A DNA stretch of 5,224 nucleotides from Hyphomicrobiaceae bacterium. GTDB taxonomy: Bacteria > Pseudomonadota > Alphaproteobacteria > Rhizobiales > HXMU1428-3. Shown piece by piece: positions 1 through 5,224 of this stretch; positions within the stretch are counted from its first letter, which is position 1; the number at the start of each line of letters is the position of its first letter. The translations under genes were made by a program, and so were the position numbers. Below the pieces are notes generated by a model, which worked only from the letters and a program-made list of their open reading frames with translations, made no database searches and was not told the origin of the DNA. The stretch is taken from the NCBI GenBank assembly GCA_028285025.1, contig JANQQH010000512.1, positions 1 to 5,224 on the forward strand, given 5' to 3'.

Positions 1-474
1 GCTATTTTAAAAGACCCAGCGCTGGTTTTAAAACAAGAGTTGCTCTCCATTCCCATTTATGGCTGGTTTTGCAAAAAATTTGAAATGATTCCCATTCCGC
101 GCGAGCGGGCCTCGGTTGCGTTGAAAAGTATGGTTGAACAGGCTCACATTCGCAAACATCAAAACCGGGAAATTATTATTTTTCCTGAAGGCACACGTAA
201 GGCCCTGGGGGCCGAACCAGACTATAAGCCTGGGGTGATCAAATTGTATGAAAACTTAAATATTCCATGCGTGCCAGTTGCGCTTAACTCAGGCGTTTTT
301 TGGCCCAGAGATAGCCAGAAGCGCTATAAAGGCACTATTATTGTACAATTCTTGCCTCCCATCCCACCTGGTCTGGACCGAAAAACGTTTAAACATAGCT
401 TGCAAACCTCTATTGAGAGCGCAACTGCTGCTCTTTGCTACGAAGGTGAGATTGAGCGGGCTAAAAATAAATAA
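1..474 (+). CDS. plsC: Lysophospholipid acyltransferase (1-acyl-sn-glycerol-3-phosphate acyltransferase family), 5'-truncated
   Basis: The reading frame is open from base 1, so the start lies outside the window; 157 residues are visible, ending at TAA 472-474. Seen: a KQELLSIPIYGWF segment at 31-69 matching the family's K-x-EL...IP-x-x-GW pattern, then MIPIPRE (about 85-105), the acyltransferase motif FPEGTR at 181-198, and a hydrophobic IPCVPVALNSG block at about 262-294 that fits the fourth conserved motif. The catalytic HX4D motif and any N-terminal membrane segment would lie upstream, off the window. Known of the family: PlsC enzymes transfer an acyl group to lysophosphatidic acid at the inner membrane to make phosphatidic acid for phospholipid synthesis; related members acylate other lysolipids such as ornithine lipid precursors, so the exact acceptor is not proven here. 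The short basic C-terminus (ERAKNK) is unremarkable. The family is secure, the substrate less so. Confidence 0.9.
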   Translation, partial: AILKDPALVLKQELLSIPIYGWFCKKFEMIPIPRERASVALKSMVEQAHIRKHQNREIIIFPEGTRKALGAEPDYKPGVIKLYENLNIPCVPVALNSGVFWPRDSQKRYKGTIIVQFLPPIPPGLDRKTFKHSLQTSIESATAALCYEGEIERAKNK

Positions 475-634
475 TAAAACTTGGGCAAAAAGACTTGTTG
501 CTTACTTCCTCTTAACATTTTAGCCGTAACAATGGCCATTGCTGAAACTGCCACAACAATGTCACGAACCTGCCCCTTTATTGGCAAATCAATTGCTTAT
601 AAAAAGATGAGGCAAGTGGCGGGGTGGTATCAGA
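475..634. other. Intergenic spacer between plsC and the 149-residue gene
   Basis: These 160 bases contain no convincing gene. They hold a perfect 12-bp palindrome CAATGGCCATTG at 530-541, which has no loop or T-tract and so does not look like an intrinsic terminator. A TATAAA hexamer lies at 598-603, about 30 nt before the next start codon, and could be a -10 element, but no -35 element sits at proper spacing (the best hexamer, TTGGCA at 581-586, is only 11 nt away). A purine/G-rich GGGGTGGT at 621-628 is the only candidate ribosome binding site for the downstream gene. Confidence 0.4.
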
Positions 635-1084
635 ATGAATAATCATTTCAAACTCGTTCAAAGTAATTATAGTTCCATGCGTAAACCACTTGTTAGTCCT
701 TTCATAGAACAGATCAACCATAACGAACCGCTTAATGTTAGCAATGATGTTGAGCTGGAGAATGCGTTCCATTATTGGCAAGGCGTTTCTGGTAAGCGCT
801 ACATTCATTCTGTTTATTCTCTTTTTAATTGCCCTGAAGTGCCAAAAGTCAATTACGTTTTGGTTCGGCGTGAGGAAAATGGAGTTTGCACAGCTTTGGC
901 GGTTGGTGAAACCAAAGAAAGCGCCTGCTCGTTAAATTTAGCCTTTTTGCGCCATAATGCGGCTAAGCTGCATGCCAATGAAATCCACATACATGTTATG
1001 CCGCAAACCAAATATGAACGTGATATGGTCCGGTTGGATTTATTGGGTTGCCGATCGATCAATGGGCAAAAACCGAAACATTAA
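635..1084 (+). CDS. Conserved-looking hypothetical protein, 149 residues
   Basis: I do not recognise a named function. The protein has no signal peptide or membrane segment and no cysteine-rich or nucleotide-binding motif. The N-terminal 40 or so residues look variable; the remainder reads as a compact alpha/beta domain with distinctive stretches: FHYWQGVSGKRYIHSVYSL (about residues 46-64), NYVLVRREENG (73-83), LAVGETKESACSLNLAFLR (about 88-106) and ANEIHIHVM (114-122). From memory, short uncharacterised proteins of this pattern (HSVYSL, NYVLVRR, SLNLA, ANEVHVH) occur in Hyphomicrobiales, but I cannot confirm this here. The ATG at 635 gives the longest frame and is preceded by a weak GGGGTGGT 6 nt upstream; a second in-frame ATG at 677 has no better site and would still keep the conserved-looking part. 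The stop at 1082-1084 is 2 nt from the stop of the convergent ChaC-type gene. Coding status is supported by protein-like composition and length; function is unknown. Confidence 0.75.
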   Translation: MNNHFKLVQSNYSSMRKPLVSPFIEQINHNEPLNVSNDVELENAFHYWQGVSGKRYIHSVYSLFNCPEVPKVNYVLVRREENGVCTALAVGETKESACSLNLAFLRHNAAKLHANEIHIHVMPQTKYERDMVRLDLLGCRSINGQKPKH

Positions 1085-1086
1085 AA

Positions 1087-1758
1087 TCAAGCAAATCGAT
1101 TATATTTTAAGTTTCCATTTTCACAAAGTCTGTGGCTACTTTTGGTAAGCACTAATATACGGTTTAGGTGTTGATCTTTGATATTTTGATCCGCCAGATG
1201 ATGAACAGCAGTGGCCAAATAACATAAATTGTATCCTGAGCGCCCCTCGGCCCGTTTAATGATTTCTGCCTGCTTGCCAATTGGAATGTTAGCAGCATAT
1301 TGCGGGTGATTGCGATCTGCTATGAATGTCAAAGCACGTACAAACCAGCCTGCCCCTTCTATGCAATCAACCCGGCGGAACACTTCTGTATATACACGTG
1401 TGACTTGTTCACGTTGGCGTAAATAGACTATCGTTTCTTCAACATGGGAGGGGGGTACGTAATACAGTTTTCCATCGCAAACTCCACCACTTTTTAGGCC
1501 GAGCACCAAGCCTGGTCTTTGGTAGGTGCCGCGGTGATAGACTGACCAGACACAAAAAGAGCGATGTAAGCCTGCGCATCGCGCTACCTTTTGATCTTCA
1601 AAATAAAAGCCAGGGTTCCACATTAATGAGCCATAGCCAAAAACCCAGATGCCTTGACGCTTTAGTGTTGTTGGTATGTCTAACTCGTCATTTACAGTCT
1701 TGACTGATCGTTGCATTAAATCCATACCATTTTTGTTGGCCTTAAGTAGCGATAACAT
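1087..1758 (-). CDS. ChaC-type gamma-glutamylcyclotransferase (probably glutathione-specific)
   Basis: The predicted cytoplasmic protein has 223 residues, close to the usual length of bacterial ChaC proteins. Seen: the substrate-binding signature VFGYGSLMWNPGF at residues 39-51 (YGSL at 42-45), RPGLVLGL (81-88), GGVCDGKLYYV (91-101), YLRQRE (112-117) whose E117 is the probable catalytic glutamate, then ALTFIADRNHPQYA (142-155) and EGRSGYNLCYL (171-181). Known of the family: ChaC enzymes cleave the gamma-glutamyl bond of glutathione to give 5-oxoproline and Cys-Gly, and so help turn over glutathione. The start is uncertain: ATG at 1756-1758 gives the longest form, while ATG at 1723-1725 (residue 12) would remove a poorly conserved extension; neither has a good Shine-Dalgarno sequence. 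It lies 79 nt downstream of tyrC on the same strand, so co-transcription is possible but not shown. The ChaC family call is firm; glutathione specificity is inferred from the family. Confidence 0.92.
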   Translation of the reverse strand: MLSLLKANKNGMDLMQRSVKTVNDELDIPTTLKRQGIWVFGYGSLMWNPGFYFEDQKVARCAGLHRSFCVWSVYHRGTYQRPGLVLGLKSGGVCDGKLYYVPPSHVEETIVYLRQREQVTRVYTEVFRRVDCIEGAGWFVRALTFIADRNHPQYAANIPIGKQAEIIKRAEGRSGYNLCYLATAVHHLADQNIKDQHLNRILVLTKSSHRLCENGNLKYNRFA

Positions 1759-1837
1759 TGCAAATTAGAAATAGTGATGATGTTAAATAAACCTAATTAG
1801 GCCGTAAACTGATAAGTTTAACTGTCGATGGTAGAAA
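1759..1837. repeat. tyrC-chaC spacer with two small inverted repeats
   Basis: Two inverted repeats lie in this 79-nt gap. The first is a perfect 10-bp palindrome CCTAATTAGG at 1792-1801. The second is a 6-bp stem TAAACT/AGTTTA at 1805-1810 and 1815-1820 with a 4-nt loop. Read on the minus strand, the hairpin follows the tyrC stop codon by about 18 nt, but its stem is AT-rich and no T-tract follows, so it is at best a weak attenuator or mRNA end and not a canonical terminator. The palindrome could equally be a protein site in front of the ChaC-type gene. Neither role is demonstrated. Confidence 0.35.
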
Positions 1838-2764
1838 TTATCCTTTCGTCCTGCCAAAGTCAGCTTCTTGTGTTTCCTGTCCTGCCTCAACGATAGACCG
1901 TCTTATTGCTCTTGTCCGCGAAAACAGGTCTTGCAGGGCTTGTCCATCATCGCGTCGAATGTGGCGTTGTAACTGGGTTAAATCTTCTGTGAAGCGCCCT
2001 AGCATTTCTAAGACGGCTTCTTTGTTGTTCATAAATACATCGCGCCACATCACTGGGTCGGACGCAGCAATGCGGGTAAAATCGCGAAATCCGCCAGCTG
2101 AAAATTTAATCACTTCGCTTTTTGTCACATCTTCTAGGTCAGCGGCGGTGCCAACAATATTATAAGCAATAAGGTGTGGAATGTGACTGGTGATGGCTAA
2201 AACAATATCGTGGTGAGCTGCACTCATACACTCAACTTGACTGCCAAGCTGCTGCCACAACAGCTTCAATGAGTTTATGGCTTGCTGATCGCCCCCCTCA
2301 ACAGGGGTTAAAATACACCAACGATCTTCAAACAAATGACCAAAGCCCGATGAAGGCCCAGAAAATTCTGTCCCAGCAACAGGATGACCAGGGACAAAAT
2401 GTGTGTTTTCTGGCATTAGAGGCGAAACAGCCTCAATAATGCTTTGCTTGACAGAGCCAACATCACTAAGGATCGCACCGGGCTTAATTAGTGGACAAAC
2501 TTGGGCCGCTAAGTTTGCCATTGCGCCGACAGGTACGGCAAGAATAACCAAATCTGCTTTGGAAACAGTTGGCGCGAGCTCATCAACAATCTGCGCGCCA
2601 ATGTCGATATCGCGCGCTTCTTGGCGCACTTTAGCGCTGCCATCGTAGCCAAATAGGTGAACGGCTAATCCGCGTTGTTTGATGCCGCGCGTTAGAGAAG
2701 ACCCGATTAGACCCAAACCAATCACAACGATGTTTTCAAACAGAGCCTCTTGTTTGTCGCTCAT
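1838..2764 (-). CDS. tyrC: Prephenate/arogenate (cyclohexadienyl) dehydrogenase
   Basis: This 308-residue cytoplasmic enzyme oxidatively decarboxylates prephenate to 4-hydroxyphenylpyruvate, or arogenate to tyrosine, in tyrosine synthesis. Seen: an N-terminal Rossmann fold with GLGLIG at residues 16-21 and an acidic D41 after the second strand (FGYD), which favours NAD over NADP; SDVGSVK (100-106); HPVAGTE (127-133) with probable catalytic H127; SHIPHL (193-198) with H197; and FRDFTRIAASDPVMWRD (226-242), where R231 and W240 match the conserved substrate-binding arginine and nearby tryptophan. The spacing agrees with the Aquifex-type monofunctional TyrA. There is no fused chorismate mutase and no C-terminal ACT domain, so feedback control through ACT is not expected. 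The ATG at 2764 overlaps the hisC stop as ATGA and has a strong AAGGAG 10 nt upstream. Whether prephenate, arogenate or both are used cannot be read from the sequence. Confidence 0.95.
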   Translation of the reverse strand: MSDKQEALFENIVVIGLGLIGSSLTRGIKQRGLAVHLFGYDGSAKVRQEARDIDIGAQIVDELAPTVSKADLVILAVPVGAMANLAAQVCPLIKPGAILSDVGSVKQSIIEAVSPLMPENTHFVPGHPVAGTEFSGPSSGFGHLFEDRWCILTPVEGGDQQAINSLKLLWQQLGSQVECMSAAHHDIVLAITSHIPHLIAYNIVGTAADLEDVTKSEVIKFSAGGFRDFTRIAASDPVMWRDVFMNNKEAVLEMLGRFTEDLTQLQRHIRRDDGQALQDLFSRTRAIRRSIVEAGQETQEADFGRTKG

Positions 2765-3867
2765 TTGCCCACTGCTCCTTCTTGAAACCGGGTTAAGGCT
2801 TGGACGACCGCTTCATTCTCAATTTGTGTGCCAATGGTAATGCGCAGCGCCTGGGGCAAGCCATAGGCCTCCATGCGCCGCACAACAATGCCTTCTTTCA
2901 ATAAGAATTCATCCGCTGCTGGGGCTGAGCGTGGGCCGTCTGGATCGAAATGCACCAAAATAAAATTGCCCACACTGGGGGTTACCTGCAAACCAATTGA
3001 AGAGAGTTGCTGGCTCACCCACTCAAGCCAGGTTTGATTATGAGCCACTGCTGTTTGCGTAAAGTCATGATCTTGGATCGCGGCGGCGCCCGCTTCAATG
3101 GCAGCGGCTGAGACATTAAAAGGCCCTCTGATCCGGTTTAGAACATCTATCACTTGGGCAGAGGCAAAGGCCCAACCAATGCGCAAGCTTGCCAGTCCAT
3201 AAATTTTAGAAAAGGTCCTGGTCATAATTGTATTATTAGTTGTGGCCACTAACTCGAGCCCCGCTTCATAATCATGAGCAGTTACATATTCGGCATAGGC
3301 CCCATCGAGCACCAAACCAACATGATCTGGCAATTGCCGGCGTAACCGGCGCACTTCATCTGCTGGCAAATAGGTCCCGGTTGGGTTGTTGGGGTTGGCA
3401 ATAAATACCAGCTTGGTTTTATCGTTTACCTTTCTTAGGATTTCATCGACATTGGCGGTTAACTCAACTTCAGGGGCCACAACCGGTTTTGCGCCAGCTG
3501 CCAAAATCGCAATCTTGTAAACCAAAAAACCGTGCTCAGTATAAATCGCCTCATCGCCGTCTTTTAAATAGCTTTGCGCGATTAAATTTAAAATCTCATC
3601 GGAACCAGCGCCGCAAATAAGATGATCCGGGTTTAGTCCATAAACTTGCGCAATAGCTGCGCGCAAATGAGTTGCGCCCCCATCAGGATAGCGAAACAAT
3701 TGATTTTCTGTTTGCTCAAAAGCTTTGATCGCTTTTGGGCTGGGCCCCAACGGCGTCTCATTAGAAGAAAGCTTAATCACATTCTCAACGCCTTTGGCCG
3801 TTGATTTTCCCGGCACATAGGGGGAAATCTCAAGAATTGTGGCCCGCGGCAAAAATGAAGAACTCAT
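2761..3867 (-). CDS. hisC: Histidinol-phosphate / aromatic aminotransferase (class I/II PLP aminotransferase)
   Basis: This complete protein of 368 residues has the usual length for HisC. Seen: SSNETPLGPSP (34-44), FRYPDGG (58-64) with the phosphate-contacting Y60, CGAGSDE (85-91), NPNNPTG (158-164) with PLP-binding N161, LVLDGAY (185-191) with D188 that pairs with the pyridine nitrogen, FSKIYGLASLRIGW (219-232) with the Schiff-base lysine K221 and phosphate-binding R229, and LRITIG (341-346) with R342 for the substrate carboxylate. HisC converts imidazole-acetol phosphate to histidinol phosphate using glutamate; many alphaproteobacterial HisC proteins also transaminate aromatic keto acids. 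The ATGA overlap with tyrC suggests a role in tyrosine or phenylalanine synthesis, comparable to the hisH-tyrC arrangement described in Zymomonas; the histidine role cannot be excluded and no other his genes are visible. The ATG at 3867 is preceded by AGGA 8 nt upstream. Confidence 0.95.
   Translation of the reverse strand: MSSSFLPRATILEISPYVPGKSTAKGVENVIKLSSNETPLGPSPKAIKAFEQTENQLFRYPDGGATHLRAAIAQVYGLNPDHLICGAGSDEILNLIAQSYLKDGDEAIYTEHGFLVYKIAILAAGAKPVVAPEVELTANVDEILRKVNDKTKLVFIANPNNPTGTYLPADEVRRLRRQLPDHVGLVLDGAYAEYVTAHDYEAGLELVATTNNTIMTRTFSKIYGLASLRIGWAFASAQVIDVLNRIRGPFNVSAAAIEAGAAAIQDHDFTQTAVAHNQTWLEWVSQQLSSIGLQVTPSVGNFILVHFDPDGPRSAPAADEFLLKEGIVVRRMEAYGLPQALRITIGTQIENEAVVQALTRFQEGAVGK
2775..2780 (-). 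promoter_or_regulatory. Ribosome binding site of tyrC inside hisC
   Basis: On the minus strand AAGGAG lies 10 nt before the tyrC ATG, within the last codons of hisC. It is the best Shine-Dalgarno sequence in the window and fixes the tyrC start at the ATGA overlap, arguing that tyrC combines re-initiation after hisC with its own ribosome loading. Confidence 0.8.
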
Positions 3868-3875
3868 AGAAATCG

Positions 3876-3879
3876 TCCT
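3876..3879 (-). promoter_or_regulatory. Ribosome binding site of hisC
   Basis: AGGA on the minus strand, 8 nt before the hisC ATG at 3867. It supports this start over later in-frame ones, which would remove N-terminal residues normally present in the family. Confidence 0.65.
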
Positions 3880-3902
3880 AAAAATAAATTTATCTGCCTC
3901 GT

Positions 3903-3932
3903 TATAGTGATTTTTATCGATATCGCACTATA
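3903..3932. repeat. Inverted repeat TATAGTG-N16-CACTATA overlapping candidate hisC promoter
   Basis: Seven-base arms at 3903-3909 and 3926-3932 are perfect inverted copies separated by 16 nt, and the spacer contains an off-centre 8-bp palindrome CGATATCG at 3918-3925. Each arm overlaps a -10-like hexamer for hisC on the minus strand. This could be an operator for a dimeric regulator. A 7-bp inverted repeat with free spacing is expected about once by chance in a stretch this long, so position, not length, is the argument. Confidence 0.3.
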
Positions 3933-3997
3933 TTTTTACAACAAATCAAACAAAAGGGGTGATCTTAATCAATGATTTACTGACCTTTACCCTGCCC

Positions 3998-4027
3998 TTG
4001 ACAAGCCAATTCAAAACCCACAAATAT
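3998..4027 (+). promoter_or_regulatory. Candidate metX promoter
   Basis: A perfect TTGACA -35 element (3998-4003; CTTGAC at 3997-4002 fits the alphaproteobacterial form) is followed after 18 nt by AAATAT at 4022-4027, which matches the alphaproteobacterial -10 CTATAT at four of six positions. Transcription would begin near 4034, leaving a leader of about 39 nt before the metX ATG, too short for a SAM-II riboswitch plus ribosome binding site. Confidence 0.45.
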
Positions 4028-4055
4028 GACCAACCAAATAACATCTGCGCCATAT

Positions 4056-4059
4056 GGAG
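4056..4059 (+). promoter_or_regulatory. Weak ribosome binding site of metX
   Basis: GGAG is the only Shine-Dalgarno-like sequence before the metX ATG at 4073. Its 13-nt spacing is longer than ideal, which suggests modest initiation or a start slightly different from the one chosen; no other in-frame ATG, GTG or TTG with a better site is seen nearby. Confidence 0.4.
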
Positions 4060-4072
4060 CCTGAACGCGATA

Positions 4073-5224
4073 ATGGATCATAAACAGCCAACCTCTTCAG
4101 AAGTCCCGCCTTCTCAAACGGTTACTTTTGGCGATACAGGTGCGGGCGCAAATGGCCAAACCGTTTCTCATGACGGGTTGAAATTGGAATGCGGCGAGAT
4201 TTTGAAGCCCTTCACCATCGCTTATGAGACATATGGCCAGCTCAATGCTAACAAGTCCAATGCCATTTTGATCTGCCATGCTTTAACCGGCGATCAGTAT
4301 GCTGCCAGCACCCATCCTGTCACGGGCAAGCCTGGCTGGTGGGAGATTATGATCGGCCCTGGCAAGCCCATTGATACTGACAAATATTTTATCCTCTGTT
4401 GCAACGTCATTGGCGGCTGTATGGGGTCCACTGGCCCGGCTTCAATAAACCGTGAAACGGGGCAAGCATATGGTCTGGACTTTCCTGTCATTACCATTGG
4501 CGACATGGTCAAGGCACAACTTTATTTAATCGACCATTTGGGCATTGAAACTTTGTTTAGCGTTATCGGTGGGTCGATGGGGGGTATGCAAGTTTTGGAG
4601 TGGGCCTCGCGCTACAGCGATCGCGTTTTTTCTGCTATACCGATTGCCACAGCGGCGCGTCATTCGAGCCAAAATATTGCTTTTCACGAAGTTGGCCGTC
4701 AAGCGGTTATGGCTGACCCTGACTGGCTGGGTGGGCGCTATTATGAGCAAGACAAAAATCCAAGGAAGGGGTTGGCCGTGGCGCGTATGGCTGCCCACAT
4801 CACTTATTTATCCGATGAGGCGTTGCACCAAAAATTTGGTCGCAACTTGCAAGAGCGTGAACATATCAGCTTTGGTTTTGATGCCGATTTTCAAGTGGAA
4901 AGCTATTTGCGCCATCAAGGTTTTCGCTTCGTTGACCGGTTTGATGCTAATTCATATCTCTACATCACCCGGGCGATGGATTATTTTGATTTATTTAGCG
5001 AAAATAACGGCCTGCTGGCGAAAGCTTTTGTGGATACCAAAACGCGCTTTTGCGTGGTGTCTTTTACCAGTGATTGGTTATTCCCTACCCGAGAGAGCCG
5101 GCAGATTGTCCATGCGCTTACGGCAAATGCGGCTAACGTTTCTTTTGTTGAGATTGAGACGGCGCGTGGCCATGATGCCTTTTTGCTGGATGAACCGGAG
5201 TTTTTTGAAGCCATCAATGGGTTT
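4073..5224 (+). CDS. metX: Homoserine O-acetyltransferase, 3'-truncated by the window end
   Basis: The frame runs from ATG 4073 to the last base, giving 384 residues without a stop; the family is usually about 370-400 residues, so only a short C-terminal tail is missing. It is a cytoplasmic alpha/beta-hydrolase-fold enzyme that acetylates L-homoserine with acetyl-CoA, the committed step of methionine synthesis. Seen: FTIAYETYG (47-55), [11 protein letters not shown] (68-78), [14 protein letters not shown] (109-122), the nucleophile elbow GGSMGG with S168, the [11 protein letters not shown] block (196-206), FTSDWLFP (331-338) with D334, and RGHDAF (365-370) with H367. S168, D334 and H367 form the expected catalytic triad. 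The first 30 or so residues are hydrophilic and variable, as is common. Acetyl- rather than succinyl-transfer is inferred from the family; specificity can shift among MetX proteins. It diverges from hisC; in related bacteria metX is often followed by metW, which would lie beyond the window. Confidence 0.95.
   Translation, partial: MDHKQPTSSEVPPSQTVTFGDTGAGANGQTVSHDGLKLECGEILKPFTIAYETYGQLNANKSNAILICHALTGDQYAASTHPVTGKPGWWEIMIGPGKPIDTDKYFILCCNVIGGCMGSTGPASINRETGQAYGLDFPVITIGDMVKAQLYLIDHLGIETLFSVIGGSMGGMQVLEWASRYSDRVFSAIPIATAARHSSQNIAFHEVGRQAVMADPDWLGGRYYEQDKNPRKGLAVARMAAHITYLSDEALHQKFGRNLQEREHISFGFDADFQVESYLRHQGFRFVDRFDANSYLYITRAMDYFDLFSENNGLLAKAFVDTKTRFCVVSFTSDWLFPTRESRQIVHALTANAANVSFVEIETARGHDAFLLDEPEFFEAINGF

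Larger units (their letters stand above)
3868..4072. promoter_or_regulatory. Divergent hisC/metX intergenic region
   Basis: These 205 AT-rich bases separate two divergently transcribed amino-acid biosynthesis genes and must hold both promoters. On the minus strand (hisC), two -10-like hexamers are visible, CTATAA at 3902-3907 and TATAGT at 3927-3932, neither with a good -35 element. On the plus strand (metX), a TTGACA is present at 3998-4003. An 11-nt palindrome, AATCA-A-TGATT, lies at 3967-3977. I searched by eye for the SAM-II riboswitch often found before metA/metX genes in alphaproteobacteria and did not find its conserved blocks. No T-box or other riboswitch is evident. Confidence 0.6.

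Noticed and set aside
219..232. Serine in the HisC motif GLASLRIGW where glycine or alanine is common, considered as a functional change (residue numbers)
   Set aside because: The key lysine K221 and arginine R229 are intact and small residues are tolerated at this position in the family.
530..541. 12-bp perfect palindrome CAATGGCCATTG after plsC as a terminator
   Set aside because: It has no loop and no T-tract, and about one 12-bp palindrome is expected by chance in a window this size.
578..808. Minus-strand 76-residue open frame opposite the start of the hypothetical gene
   Set aside because: It overlaps the better supported plus-strand gene, has no recognisable motif, and no ribosome site was seen.
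1081..1110. Inverted repeat TTAAAAT...ATTTTAA at the convergent gene ends as a bidirectional terminator
   Set aside because: The stem is only 7 AT pairs with a 16-nt loop, too unstable for an intrinsic terminator, and half of it is inside the ChaC-type coding region.
3960..4000. Possible SAM-II riboswitch before metX
   Set aside because: The sequence lacks the conserved pseudoknot blocks and the terminal GCTAAAAAGG-like segment adjacent to the ribosome binding site, and it lies upstream of the likely transcription start.
4097..5217. Several minus-strand open frames opposite metX
   Set aside because: They are shadows of the metX reading frame, which carries the full set of family motifs; none has protein-like motifs or a ribosome site.

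Overview
The window looks like ordinary chromosomal DNA of an alphaproteobacterium, most likely a relative of the Hyphomicrobiales (Rhizobiales). The basis is the combination of a hisC-tyrC pair diverging from metX, protein motifs of the alphaproteobacterial type, and a CTTGAC-like -35 element upstream of metX. By eye the base composition is balanced to slightly AT-rich, lower in GC than typical rhizobia. Genus cannot be named from the sequence. There is no sign of a mobile element, tRNA, rRNA, CRISPR array or prophage.

Left part, plus strand (1-1084): the 3' part of a lysophospholipid acyltransferase gene (plsC family, 5' end outside the window), then a 160-nt spacer, then a 149-residue protein of unknown function. 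The latter's stop codon lies only 2 nt from the stop codon of the convergent gene on the other strand.

Middle, minus strand (1087-3867): in order of transcription, hisC (histidinol-phosphate or aromatic aminotransferase), tyrC (prephenate/arogenate dehydrogenase) and a ChaC-type gamma-glutamylcyclotransferase. hisC and tyrC overlap by 4 nt (ATGA) and are clearly translationally coupled. The ChaC gene follows after 79 nt and may be co-transcribed or separate. hisC and tyrC together can supply the last two steps of tyrosine synthesis, and HisC can also serve histidine synthesis.

Right part: a 205-nt divergent regulatory region (3868-4072), then metX (homoserine O-acetyltransferase, methionine synthesis) on the plus strand, cut by the window end close to its natural C-terminus. 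The divergent region holds a good -35 element for metX, candidate -10 elements for hisC inside the arms of an inverted repeat, and no recognisable SAM-II riboswitch.

No novel multi-gene system is apparent. The items most worth a second look are the uncharacterised 149-residue protein, the tight hisC-tyrC coupling, and the inverted repeat in the hisC/metX divergent region.
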